Positions 1-7,786 of a stretch of DNA of 18,802 nt are shown piece after piece. This DNA comes from Atribacteria bacterium SCGC AAA255-N14 (GTDB taxonomy: Bacteria; Atribacterota; JS1; SB-45; 34-128). The stretch lies in contig ASPC01000035.1 of the NCBI GenBank assembly GCA_000405345.1, positions 1 through 18,802 on the forward strand. Direction: 5' to 3'. The first letter of the stretch is position 1; each line of letters begins with the position of its first letter. The notes beneath the pieces are model-generated. The model saw only the letters and a program-made list of their open reading frames with translations, had not been told where the DNA came from and did not search any database. Both the position numbers and the translations under genes were made by a program.

Positions 1-105
1 AATAAATACCCTGAAAGAGTGACACCTGAAGATGCAAAAGAATCTTTAGAAATTGTTCTTCAAGAAATAAAATCAGCAGAGATTGGAAAGGAAATTTTGT
101 TATGA
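1..105 (+). CDS. C-terminal end of a probable Gfo/Idh/MocA-family oxidoreductase (partial)
   Basis: An open frame runs from the first base of the window to a TGA at 103-105. It gives 34 residues ending in a charged helix (ESLEIVLQEIKSAEIGKEI). Gfo/Idh/MocA sugar dehydrogenases commonly end with a helix of this type and often sit beside TIM-barrel sugar isomerases, as here. The stop overlaps the ATG of the next gene (ATGA, 102-105), so the two are translationally coupled in one operon. The conserved N-terminal Rossmann fold lies outside the window, so the family call rests on the tail and the context only. Confidence 0.45.
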   Translation, partial: NKYPERVTPEDAKESLEIVLQEIKSAEIGKEILL

Positions 106-917
106 AGATGAAACTTGGTACGATGGTTCTCATTACTGAAAACATAAAAGAGAGTTTTGAAGAAGTAGCTAAGTTAGGAATGCAAACTTGTCAGGTTTCC
201 TGTACAGCAGAATTTATGATAGATAAACTGAAACCAAAAGACATAAGAAAGGCTTCAGCAGAGTTTGGTATTGAAATAAGTTCTTTCTTTTTGATATTTG
301 AGGGGCAGATTTACAATAGAACAGAAGAAGGAGTTTCAACAGTAGGTTTTATCCCTGAGGAGTATCGTAAAAAAAGATTAGAACTAGCAAAAAAATTTTC
401 TGATATGATCTGTGAAATAGGAGTAAAAAGCATTACTTCTCACGTTGGTTTTATACCAAATGATCCGAAAAGCCCTTTGTATTTGGAATTTGTCCCGGTA
501 ATGAAGAAATTTGTCGAATATTGCCAAAAAAACGGTCAGATATTCTGTTTTGAAACTGGGCAGGAATTACCATCAACACTTAAAAGGATGATAATTGATA
601 TTGGTAGTAATGCTTATGTAAATTTAGACCCAGCTAATTTAATTCTCTATGGTATGGCTCATCCTTTAGATGCGGTGGAAATTCTTGGGGAATATGTAAG
701 AAGTATGCATGCAAAAGATGCCCTCTGGCCCAATCGTGATGAGGGGCTGGGGATTGAAGTTCCCGTTGGAAAAGGTGAGGTTGATTTTCCTCTGCTAATC
801 TCTAGGTTAAAAGAGAAAGGTTTTCAAGGACCTATAACTATAGAACGAGAGATATCGGGGGAGCAACAGAAGAAAGATATATTAGAAGCAAAGAAATTTT
901 TGCAACCATATTTATAA
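102..917 (+). CDS. Sugar phosphate isomerase/epimerase (xylose isomerase-like TIM barrel)
   Basis: The 271-residue protein has the length and layout of the AP-endonuclease-2/xylose isomerase-like barrel family, which isomerises or epimerises sugars with a divalent metal. Likely metal ligands follow the family order: Glu151 (FETGQE), Asp176 (NLDPANL), His203 (MHAKDA) and Glu248 or Glu250 near the end (TIERE). The segment GKGEVDF (about 223-229) is also typical. There is no signal peptide, so it is cytoplasmic. Its start overlaps the stop of the upstream oxidoreductase-like gene; a second ATG two codons in is an alternative start. The 3' end is duplicated at 3629-3678, in front of the intact ROK gene. 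The substrate cannot be read from sequence; the nag genes downstream suggest amino-sugar or related hexose metabolism. Confidence 0.8.
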   Translation: MKMKLGTMVLITENIKESFEEVAKLGMQTCQVSCTAEFMIDKLKPKDIRKASAEFGIEISSFFLIFEGQIYNRTEEGVSTVGFIPEEYRKKRLELAKKFSDMICEIGVKSITSHVGFIPNDPKSPLYLEFVPVMKKFVEYCQKNGQIFCFETGQELPSTLKRMIIDIGSNAYVNLDPANLILYGMAHPLDAVEILGEYVRSMHAKDALWPNRDEGLGIEVPVGKGEVDFPLLISRLKEKGFQGPITIEREISGEQQKKDILEAKKFLQPYL

Positions 918-1225
918 AGAGAGGTTATAATTAAATTATGTTTTATAATTCAATTCCCTTGATAAAACCAAGAGTGGCATTGCCGCTTGATGGTGGCTTT
1001 TGTCCAGCTATTTTATGGAATCATGCTTTTCTGGATGCGGTTCGTTCTTCAGGAAAAGAGCTGCCCCTTGCTGTTGGTTTAGAGCGAAACGATGGGGGTG
1101 TCTCAATTTTTAGGACACAAGTTTTTTCCCCAAAACATAAGTTGGCTTCTACGAACTTATTATATGTTGAACGGTTAATAAAAACACTTTTATGGCTTCA
1201 AGGTGGGCATAAGCTAATCATAGAG
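868..1225 (+). repeat. Direct repeat, copy A (isomerase 3' end plus ROK 5' third)
   Basis: This stretch aligns colinearly with 3629-3993. It covers the last 16 codons of the isomerase gene, the short spacer and about the first 95 codons of the ROK-like gene. By eye, identity is roughly 68% at the start of ROK (938-1010), about 98% over 1011-1119 (two mismatches in 109), and about 77% afterwards. The alignment resumes in the nagB region (1226-1993 against about 6310-7060). This is the trace of an old tandem duplication of the nag unit. Confidence 0.85.
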
Positions 1226-1261
1226 AACAGATATGAAAATAGTTTTAGTAAAAGATTATAA
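938..1261 (+). pseudogene. Truncated ROK-like kinase gene (5' third only)
   Basis: The first 95 or so codons match the N-terminal domain of the intact 466-residue ROK-like protein at 3707-5107, including the shared WNHAFLDAVRSSG and GLERNDGGVSIFRT blocks. After the GGHKL block the match stops abruptly near base 1221. The frame then runs for about a dozen unrelated codons into the 5' end of a nagB copy and stops at 1261. The whole kinase domain (phosphate loop, catalytic Asp) is therefore absent, as is the nagA gene that should follow. It cannot be a functional kinase. Whether the isolated N-terminal domain is still made is unknown; the reading frame itself is undamaged and sits 20 bases after the isomerase stop. 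Confidence 0.8.
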
Positions 1262-1993
1262 AGAATTAAGTTGCTACGCAGCTCAGTTGCTGGCTTCACA
1301 AATTATTAAGAAAAAGAATATAGTCTTAGGTTTAGCTACAGGTGTACTCCTGTTGGTATGTATAAAGAATTGATTCGAAGGCATCGGGAAGAAGAATTAG
1401 ATTTTTCGGAGGTATGACCTTTAATTTGGATGAATACTATGACCTACCTCCAAAACATCCGCAAAGTTATTACTTTTTTATGTGGAACATCTTTTTTAAA
1501 CATATTAATCTTAAACGAGAAAATATTCATCTATTAAATGGGGTTACTAAAAATATCGAAAAGGAATGTCAACAATATAAAGAAGCAATTCAAAGAGCCG
1601 GGGGAATTGACCTGCAAATTTTGGGGATTGAGGTCAATGGTCATATTGGTTTTAATGAGCCCGATATGGGTTTAAGCCCTAAGACTCACTTGGTGAATTT
1701 ATCTCCGAAAACCATCCAAGTCAATACTCACTTTTTTAGTGATTATAAAGAAGTGCCTAAACAAGCTATTACTATGGGGGTAGGAACTATTATACAGGCC
1801 AAAAGAATCGTACTGCTGGGCTAGTGGGAGAGAAAAGGCCAGTGTTATTAATCAAGCAGTGAATGGGCCTATTACTACTGAAGTACCAGTATCCGTTCTT
1901 CAGCTCCATGATGATGTAACACTGATGTTGGATCAAAAGGCAGCTTCTCAACTGCACCGAACAAAGATAAAAAAAGATTACCGGAAAAATTAA
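1233..1993 (+). pseudogene. nagB: Glucosamine-6-phosphate deaminase pseudogene (frameshifted nagB copy)
   Basis: The stretch is homologous along its whole length to the intact nagB at 6323-7060, starting at ATG 1233 and ending at TAA 1991-1993. Three single-base changes break it. A base is missing after the LATG motif near 1341, another is missing near 1413 just before TFNLDEYY, and a base is inserted near 1820 after IVLLG. Only the middle third (1414-1824) still reads open, and it may look like a short gene. In that part the active-site loop reads [13 protein letters not shown], where the intact copy has [13 protein letters not shown], so two loop residues have also changed. All three breaks would have to be sequencing errors for this to be functional, which the loop change argues against. 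Confidence 0.88.
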
Positions 1994-2001
1994 ATTAGGA
2001 T

Positions 2002-2029
2002 TTGACATACATAATCTATTTAGTTAAAT
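2002..2029 (+). promoter_or_regulatory. Candidate sigma-70-type promoter for the alpha/beta hydrolase
   Basis: A perfect -35 box TTGACA (2002-2007) is followed after 16 bases by TTAAAT (2024-2029, four of six consensus positions). It lies in the 114-base gap between the dead nagB and the hydrolase, about 80 bases before the hydrolase start. It suggests the hydrolase is transcribed on its own. No operator-like symmetry was seen. Confidence 0.4.
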
Positions 2030-2107
2030 GGGATGAAGCAATGGTGAAGAATTGCCATATATCTCTTTGAATAAATAATTTAGAAAACTTTAAGGAGGTA
2101 AAAATAG

Positions 2108-2893
2108 ATGTCTTTAGAAGATAAGGGAAGAAAAAGAGAAGAATATGTAACTATAGAAGTTAACACTCAGAAGTTAAGAGGGATGGTTCATTTTCCTTCT
2201 GGAAAGGGGCCTTTCCCAGCTGTAGCTCTTTTCCATGGATTTGGGGGCCAGAGAATGGAGCCTCATTTTATCTTTGTAAAACTCTCTCGACTTTTAGCTA
2301 AGAATAAGATTATTGCTGCTCGCTTTGACTTTCGGGGTTCAGGAGAGAGTGAGGGTGAGTTTCAAGAGATGACCATTTCCCAAGAAGTAGAAGACGGAAT
2401 GAAAATTATGGATTTTCTCACAGAACATCCTTTGGTAAATAGAGAACATCTGGGGATTGTGGGTTTAAGTTTAGGTGGATATATTGCTCGCTTGGTGGCC
2501 TCTGAGCGAGATGATATTAAGTGCTTAGTCCTTTGGTCAGCAGTGGCAGACCTTGAAGAACTTATAAAACAGGAGCAAACTGAAGAACAACGTAATGAAC
2601 TGACCAAGAAAGGCTATACTGATTCGGGTGGAAACAAGATAGGAAGGTCTTTTTTAACTACCCTTTCTCAAGTAAAAAAACTTGAAACCTTATCCGTATA
2701 TAAAGGGAAAGCCTTAATTATTCATGGTACTGAAGATAAGACTGTTCCTATTGAGCATGCTTATCGATTTACACAAGTTCTACCTTCTTCTCGATTAAAG
2801 AAAATTAAAGGGGCAGACCATACTTATAATCGAGTAGACTGGGAGGAAGAAGTTTTGAAGGAAACAACGAATTTTCTTAAGGAAAAGTTGTAG
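2108..2893 (+). CDS. Alpha/beta hydrolase, probable acyl/feruloyl-type esterase
   Basis: The 261-residue cytoplasmic protein has a complete alpha/beta-hydrolase layout: oxyanion-hole motif HGFGG (43-47), nucleophile elbow GLSLGG with Ser121, acid Asp210 in HGTEDKTVP and His238 in GADHTY. The RFDFRGSGES segment (72-81) is typical of the serine aminopeptidase/esterase branch that includes bacterial cinnamoyl (feruloyl) esterases; the exact substrate is not visible. A very strong Shine-Dalgarno site, AAGGAGGT (2092-2099), stands eight bases before the ATG. The gene is intact although it sits between two pseudogenes, inside the span separating the two nag copies. It may remove acyl groups from imported sugars, but that is inference from location only. 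Confidence 0.85.
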   Translation: MSLEDKGRKREEYVTIEVNTQKLRGMVHFPSGKGPFPAVALFHGFGGQRMEPHFIFVKLSRLLAKNKIIAARFDFRGSGESEGEFQEMTISQEVEDGMKIMDFLTEHPLVNREHLGIVGLSLGGYIARLVASERDDIKCLVLWSAVADLEELIKQEQTEEQRNELTKKGYTDSGGNKIGRSFLTTLSQVKKLETLSVYKGKALIIHGTEDKTVPIEHAYRFTQVLPSSRLKKIKGADHTYNRVDWEEEVLKETTNFLKEKL

Positions 2894-2971
2894 AGAAGCT
2901 TACGAAGAGATGTAAAAAAATAGTGCTTATTATTAAAGATATGTTAACAGTGAAATGGTTGAGGTATCTTT

Positions 2972-3541
2972 ATGAAGTTAGTTGTTCTGAGATTGGTCTT
3001 ATTGTAGGACGATATATCCTGTATCTATAACTGATGGAGCTTTTTGCAGTAAGGATTGGGGATTGGAGCCAATTCTTGACATTGGACATAACTTGTAAGT
3101 AGTGATGGGCAAGATTGGGATATTTGGGTTAGTGGAGACGAAACACTGATGTATATAATATCCAATGGTTCTTTCGGTGGAAGGCAAGTTTGTGGTGGTA
3201 GAGGAGTCTGGAAATCAGTTAAGAAAAATGGCGAATAGACTACTCCGGTTTCTCTTGAAGGTAAAATTAATAGTGAAGTTAATGAGTGGAGTGTATTTAT
3301 GGATGAGGAATCCGGGAGGATATATATTGACTCTAACCGAGAAGGTTCGTTGGGAAGTTATGATATCTGGGTTTTGGAAGGCGCGGATGGTGTCCCTGAA
3401 AATCTGGGTGACCCAATTAATACCAACTTAGTTGAAAGAAGTCTTTGGACAGATGGGAAGCTTATGTTCTTTACAGGTTTAAATTATAAAAGCGGTATTG
3501 GTGGGTATGATATCTTTGTCAGTTTTAAGAAAGAGGAATAA
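2972..3541 (+). pseudogene. Remnant of a WD40-like (PD40) beta-propeller protein
   Basis: The clear part is one frame from about 3098 to the TAA at 3539-3541. It carries repeated propeller blades: DWDIWVS, then SNREGSLGSYDIWV, then a blade ending GIGGYDIFVS, with the linker NLGDPINTN between the last two. This is the usual PD40/TolB-like pattern. The frame is broken by a TAG at 3236-3238 (context GE*TTPV, where a Trp is expected), and the preceding blade (LGHNL) lies in another frame. A hydrophobic start at ATG 2972 (MKLVVLRLVLL) could be the decayed signal peptide. Intact relatives are usually longer and exported. The function of the original protein is unknown. Confidence 0.65.
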
Positions 3542-3628
3542 GTTTTGTAGTGATAGAGCAAAGGGGATGTTTCCTGTCAACTTTTGTCCGGCTAATCTAT
3601 TTAAAAATGTTTACCAGGGATATCCCCT

Positions 3629-3678
3629 AGAAGAAAGATATATTAGAAGCGAAAAAATTTTTGGAACCATATTTATAA
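3629..3678 (+). pseudogene. 3' end fragment of the sugar isomerase gene
   Basis: The 50 bases encode the same last residues as the isomerase at 102-917 (KKDILEAKKFL, then EPYL and TAA). Base 868 of the intact gene corresponds to 3629. Nothing else of the isomerase remains upstream. The fragment sits at the same distance from the ROK-like gene as in copy A, so it marks where the second unit of the tandem duplication lost its isomerase. Confidence 0.8.
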
Positions 3679-3993
3679 TTTATAAAAGAAAGGTTATGAA
3701 TAAATTATGTTTTGCAATTTAATTCCTTTAATAAAACTCCGAGCAATTCCTCCGCTTGATGATAATTTTTGCCCGGCTGTTTTATGGAATCATGCTTTTC
3801 TGGATGCGGTTCGTTCTTCAGGAGAAGGGCTGCCCCTTGCTGTTGGTTTAGAGCGAAACGATGGGGGTGTCTCAATTTTTAGGACACATATTTTCCCTCA
3901 GGAACATAAATTGGCTTCGACAAATTTATTATATACTGAACGCTTAGTAAAAACATTGTTATGGCTTCGAGGTGGGTACAAGCTAACCATAGC
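3629..3993 (+). repeat. Direct repeat, copy B (isomerase 3' end plus ROK 5' third)
   Basis: This is the partner of 868-1225. The spacer between the isomerase remnant and the ROK start is slightly longer here. The segment 3780-3888 is the near-identical block described for copy A. Confidence 0.85.
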
Positions 3994-5107
3994 CGGACCC
4001 GGTAAAATTGGGAAATTTATTAAAGAAGTATATTCTTCTAAAGGAGAGCGCGCTTTTGATGTAAAGTTTATGTCTAATATATACGAAAAACCTTTCACTG
4101 TAGAAATTAGTAATACTAAAAAAATTTATTCTACCAAAGAAAAGTCAATTCCCTTGGGTGGTCATCTTGAAGGATGTCGTATTGGTTTTGACCTCGGAGC
4201 AAGTGATAGAAAAGTAAGTGCGGTAATAGATGGTAAAGCAGTCTTTAGTGAGGAAGTAGTATGGAACCCTAGCATACAAACTAATCCAAACTATCATTAT
4301 CACGAAATTATGTCTATGTTGCACCATGCTGCAGTTCATATGCCCCGCGTTGATGCTATAGGGGGAAGCTCCGCAGGGGTCTATATAAATAATCGTGTAA
4401 TGAGTGCTTCAATATTTCGTGGAATTTCTCCTGATCTTTTTGAAAAAAGAGTAAAACACATTTTTTTAGATATACAAAAGGAATGGGGTGTCCCTTTGGA
4501 AATAATAAATGATGGAGAGATTACTGCCCTGGCCGGTTCTATGTCCTTGGAAACAAATTCAGTATTAGGTATCGCTATGGGTTCTAGTGAAGCAGGAGGA
4601 TATATCAATAAAGATGGAAACATTACTGGATGGTTAAATGAATTGGCTTTTGCGCCTATTGATTTCCATACTGAAGCATCTGTTGATGAGTGGTCTGGTG
4701 ATCGAGGATGTGGAGTTCAATATTTCTCACAGGTAGCGGTTATACGACTTGCTAAAAAGGCAGGGATTGTTTTTGATAAAAAACAAACTTCTGCCGAGAA
4801 ATTAAAATTTGTTCAGGAATTAATGAACAAAGGAGATAAACGAGCAAGAAAGGTCTTTGAAACAATTGGTTGTTATTTAGGTTACGGTATTGCTTATTAT
4901 GCTGATTTTTATGATATAAAACATATATTAATATTAGGTCGGGTTACTTCTGGAGAGGGTGGTCAAATAATTTTACAAAAAGCAGAGCAGGTACTAAAAG
5001 AAGAATTTCCAGAATTATTTAAAAATATTTCTTTACACCTTCCTGATGAATCAATTAGGAGGGTAGGCCAATCCATTGCTGCTGCAAGTTTGCCTACTTT
5101 ACCATAG
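3707..5107 (+). CDS. ROK-family sugar kinase-like protein with an extra N-terminal domain
   Basis: The protein has 466 residues, where plain ROK kinases have about 300. Residues 1-135 form a separate domain with no helix-turn-helix that I can recognise. From about 157 the ROK/ASKHA fold begins: phosphate loop FDLGASDRK (161-169), catalytic-type Asp269 in INDGE, and the second glycine-rich loop GIAMGSSEAGG (288-298). The usual ExGH and Cys-rich zinc motif is replaced by NELAFAP (311-317) and DRGCG (332-336). It is followed by nagA after 28 bases and by nagB, so phosphorylation of GlcNAc, supplying NagA with its substrate, is the natural inference. A sugar-sensing role is the alternative. A modest AAAGG precedes the ATG. 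The first third is duplicated at 938-1225. Confidence 0.75.
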   Translation: MFCNLIPLIKLRAIPPLDDNFCPAVLWNHAFLDAVRSSGEGLPLAVGLERNDGGVSIFRTHIFPQEHKLASTNLLYTERLVKTLLWLRGGYKLTIAGPGKIGKFIKEVYSSKGERAFDVKFMSNIYEKPFTVEISNTKKIYSTKEKSIPLGGHLEGCRIGFDLGASDRKVSAVIDGKAVFSEEVVWNPSIQTNPNYHYHEIMSMLHHAAVHMPRVDAIGGSSAGVYINNRVMSASIFRGISPDLFEKRVKHIFLDIQKEWGVPLEIINDGEITALAGSMSLETNSVLGIAMGSSEAGGYINKDGNITGWLNELAFAPIDFHTEASVDEWSGDRGCGVQYFSQVAVIRLAKKAGIVFDKKQTSAEKLKFVQELMNKGDKRARKVFETIGCYLGYGIAYYADFYDIKHILILGRVTSGEGGQIILQKAEQVLKEEFPELFKNISLHLPDESIRRVGQSIAAASLPTLP

Positions 5108-5135
5108 ATTATATTAACAAGAAGCGGAGAGTAAA

Positions 5136-6320
5136 ATGATTAATAAAAACAAAAAAATTATTATAATAAATAGTACAATTATCACTCCATTTCACTTGGT
5201 CAGCGGTAAGGCTATCATTGTAGAAAAAGGAAGAATTAAAGAAATAGTGAACAAAGAAGAGCTAAGTACTGCTACATTGACAGGAGCAGAGGTCATTGAA
5301 GGTAAAGATAAATTTATAGTTCCCGGCTATATTGATATACATGTTCATGGTGGCGGTGGTTCAGATGTAATGGATGGAGACTATGAAGCCATAAACCAGA
5401 TTGCCATTGCTCATTCTCATTTTGGTACCACGTCGTTTCTTCCCACTACAATGACTATGAGTAAAGATAAAATCATTAGAAGTTTTCGGAGCATTTGTGA
5501 GGCAGTAAAAAAAGGAACTGTGGGTGCTGAAATTTTAGGGATACATATGGAAGGACCTTATATTAACCCTGAAAAGAAAGGGGCTCAAAAAGAAGAGGAT
5601 ATTAAAAAAATTTCCATTGAGGAGTTCTTGGAATTTAATCAGGCTTCGGGTAATTTAATTCGTTTGGTAACTATAGCGCCAGAAATGCCGGGAGCAATTG
5701 ATCTTATTAAATATTTATATAAACAGGGAATTATTGCTTCTGTAGGGCATTCCAATGCAACTTATGTCCAGACCCAAGCTGGTATTAAGGCCGGGCTATC
5801 TCATGTTACCCATACTTTTAATGCTATGAGAGAACTGCACCATCGGGAGCCGGGTGTGGTAGGAGCGGCTTTAACTTCTCCAGAATTAACAGTAGAGGTT
5901 ATTGCTGATGGTATACATATCCACCCAATTGTATTGAAAATATTAACTAAAATTAAAGAAGGCGAAAAAATAGTCTTAATTACTGATGCCATGAGAGCAG
6001 CAGGCCTTAAAGAGGGAACTTATGATTTGGGAGGACAAGAAGTTACTGTTAATAAAGGGCAGGCGAGATTAAAGGATGGAACATTAGCTGGTAGTGTGCT
6101 AACTATGGGTAAAGCAGTTAAAAATATGGTAACAAAAGTAGGTATCCCCTTGCCAAAAGCGATTCAAATGGCAAGTTATAACCCGGCGAAATCTATAGGA
6201 ATAGACGATAAAAAAGGCAGTTTAGAGCCTGGCAAAGATGCCGATATAGTTATTTTAAATAAAAACTTAGAGGCCGAACTAACTATGGTAGCCGGTAAGA
6301 TAGTTTACAGGAGAAAATAG
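5136..6320 (+). CDS. nagA: N-acetylglucosamine-6-phosphate deacetylase
   Basis: NagA hydrolyses GlcNAc-6-phosphate to glucosamine-6-phosphate and acetate in the cytoplasm. The 394-residue protein has normal family length and all the expected signatures: HVHGGGG (69-75), metal ligand Glu139 in HMEGPYI, His205 in GHSNA, His226 in HTFNAM, substrate-loop DGIH (258-261) and catalytic Asp284 in ITDAM. The C-terminal [13 protein letters not shown] segment is the standard end of this amidohydrolase group. A GCGGAGAG Shine-Dalgarno site precedes the ATG. The gene stands 28 bases after the ROK-like gene and 2 bases before nagB, so the three are co-transcribed. The duplicated upstream unit has lost this gene completely. 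Confidence 0.95.
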   Translation: MINKNKKIIIINSTIITPFHLVSGKAIIVEKGRIKEIVNKEELSTATLTGAEVIEGKDKFIVPGYIDIHVHGGGGSDVMDGDYEAINQIAIAHSHFGTTSFLPTTMTMSKDKIIRSFRSICEAVKKGTVGAEILGIHMEGPYINPEKKGAQKEEDIKKISIEEFLEFNQASGNLIRLVTIAPEMPGAIDLIKYLYKQGIIASVGHSNATYVQTQAGIKAGLSHVTHTFNAMRELHHREPGVVGAALTSPELTVEVIADGIHIHPIVLKILTKIKEGEKIVLITDAMRAAGLKEGTYDLGGQEVTVNKGQARLKDGTLAGSVLTMGKAVKNMVTKVGIPLPKAIQMASYNPAKSIGIDDKKGSLEPGKDADIVILNKNLEAELTMVAGKIVYRRK

Positions 6321-6322
6321 AT

Positions 6323-7060
6323 ATGAAAGTTACTATAGTAAGAGATTACCATGAGTTAAGTTCCAAGGCTGCTCAGTTAATTACTGAGCAAATCATAAAC
6401 AAAAAAAATACTGTTTTAGGTTTAGCTACAGGCAGCACACCAAATGGTACGTATAAAGAGTTAATTCGTTTAAATCAAGAAGGGAAGGTGGATTTTTCAG
6501 AAGTAATTACTTTTAATTTGGATGAATATTATGGCTTATCTCCGGAACATCCACAGAGCTATTACTTCTTTATGTGGGATAGTTTTTTTAAAAACATTAA
6601 TATTAAAAAAGAAAATGTGCATTTATTAAATGGAATTACAGAAAATATAGATAAAGAATGTGCGCAATACGAAGCTTTAATTAAAAAAAGCGGTGGAATT
6701 GATTTGCAAGTTTTAGGGATTGGCGATAACGGTCATATAGGTTTTAATGAACCGGATATCAGTTTAAATACTAAAACTCATTTAGTAAACTTGAATGCTA
6801 AAACGATTCGGGCGAATTCTCGTTTTTTTAATACCCCTCAGGAAGTGCCCAAAAAAGCTATCACTATGGGGATAGGGACTATTATGCGGGCAAGAAAAAT
6901 TATTTTACTGGCTAACGGCAAAAGAAAAGCCCGGATTATTGAAAAAACAATAAATAGTCCTATTACTACCAAGGTGCCGGCAACCGTTCTTCAACTTCAT
7001 AATGACGTAACCATAATCATCGACCAAGAAGCAGCTTCTCAGTTGCTAAACCAACAGTAA
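6323..7060 (+). CDS. nagB: Glucosamine-6-phosphate deaminase/isomerase
   Basis: NagB converts glucosamine-6-phosphate to fructose-6-phosphate and ammonia, the last step feeding glycolysis. The 245-residue protein is family length. Visible motifs are the phosphate-binding LATGSTP (34-40), FNLDEYYGL with Asp67 and Glu68, the active-site loop [13 protein letters not shown] (132-144, with His138 and Glu143) and TMGIGTIM (181-188). Compared with the enterobacterial enzyme, the residue before GH is Asn rather than Asp. The start lies two bases after the nagA stop, with CAGGAG upstream inside the nagA end. It is the intact partner of the pseudogene at 1233-1993 and the last gene of the + strand unit, followed by a hairpin at 7099-7152. 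Confidence 0.95.
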   Translation: MKVTIVRDYHELSSKAAQLITEQIINKKNTVLGLATGSTPNGTYKELIRLNQEGKVDFSEVITFNLDEYYGLSPEHPQSYYFFMWDSFFKNINIKKENVHLLNGITENIDKECAQYEALIKKSGGIDLQVLGIGDNGHIGFNEPDISLNTKTHLVNLNAKTIRANSRFFNTPQEVPKKAITMGIGTIMRARKIILLANGKRKARIIEKTINSPITTKVPATVLQLHNDVTIIIDQEAASQLLNQQ

Positions 7061-7098
7061 TATAGCTTATTTTAATTAATAAATTTAAGTTAATTTAG

Positions 7099-7152
7099 AA
7101 AGCATAATTTAGATAATATTTTTAAAAGAACTGATTCTCTAAATTATGCTTT
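7099..7152. terminator. Hairpin between convergent nagB and etfB remnant
   Basis: A perfect 15-base inverted repeat (AAAGCATAATTTAGA at 7099-7113 and its complement at 7138-7152) encloses a 24-base loop. On the + strand it is followed by a T-rich run, so it can end transcription of nagB. It may also act on the opposite strand. Its right arm lies inside the 95-base repeat that recurs at the window end. Confidence 0.6.
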
Positions 7153-7213
7153 TTGTTATTTTAAATGTCTAATCTTTAAAGGTATTTATAACCCTTTAAC
7201 TAAAAGATTTCCT
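7119..7213 (+). repeat. 95-bp inverted repeat, left copy
   Basis: Every base of 7119-7213 matches the reverse complement of 18708-18802. The match stops at 7213/7214 on the inner side. On the outer side it is limited only by the end of the window, so the true repeat may be longer. It covers the last codons of the etfB remnant, the spacer and the right arm of the 7099-7152 hairpin. The two copies enclose about 11.5 kb. Confidence 0.95.
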
Positions 7214-7786
7214 TTTAAAGTTGGCAATCTTGGATTGCTTATTTCCTTTACAACTGTTAACACAGCTGGCAATTTCATATCTAAAAGTTCATAACCCCCC
7301 TCTACCAGTCTTTTTACCTGAATTGAGTCTTTTTCTACTCTGACTATTTCACTTGTAAATGTTGATATTGGCAAATCAAGGAATGATGCTATACCTGGCC
7401 CTACCTGTGCCGTATCACCATCCGTAGCTCTTTCACCACACAATATAAGATCAAAATTTCCTATTTTTTTTTATACACTGTGATAACACATAAGAGGTAA
7501 CCCAGGTATCAGATCCAGCAAATTTCCTATCCGATAGAAGTATTCCATTATCACACCCCATCGCAATTGCTTCTTTTATAGCCTCAATAGCTTTACCGGG
7601 GCCCATAGATATAACAGTAACATCACCACAAAATTGTTCTTTTAGTCTTATTGCTTCTTCGATAGCATATAAATCAAGAGGATTTATAATACTTTCAATA
7701 CCTTCTCTAATCATCGTCCCTGTTTTTTCGTCCATTTTTACATTGCTTGTTTCAGGTACTTGTTTTATCGGTACAATAATTTTCAT
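7186..7786 (-). pseudogene. etfB: Electron transfer flavoprotein beta subunit, frameshifted and truncated
   Basis: EtfB normally pairs with EtfA and FAD to carry electrons from acyl-CoA or related dehydrogenases. The N-terminal 110 residues are a textbook match: IIVPIKQVPETS, INPLDLYAIEEAIRLKE, VTVISMGPGKA and DTWVTSYVLS. The frame breaks at an A9 run on the coding strand (7464-7472). With one A fewer it continues as IGNFDLILCGERATDGDTAQ, the expected next block. The joined product would have 199 residues and ends soon after NPRLPTLKG, while EtfB is usually about 250-265. Beyond the stop, the codons IPLKI could be a faded remainder of the C-terminus. No etfA partner is present. A single homopolymer change could be a read error, but the short end argues for a dead gene. 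Confidence 0.85.

Noticed and set aside
1790..2008. Open frame on the - strand over the end of the nagB pseudogene
   Set aside because: It is antisense to recognisable nagB homology, has no ribosome site and no family features.
2362..2607. Antisense open frame inside the alpha/beta hydrolase
   Set aside because: Shadow of a well supported gene with conserved catalytic motifs.
3573..3600. Faint likeness of CTTTTGTCCGGCTA to the ROK 5' region, suggesting a third copy
   Set aside because: Only about 15 bases agree and the frame and flanks do not; it is within chance.
7464..7472. Programmed frameshift or slippage in etfB
   Set aside because: Slippage at A9 is possible, but the missing C-terminus and absent etfA make a dead gene the simpler reading.
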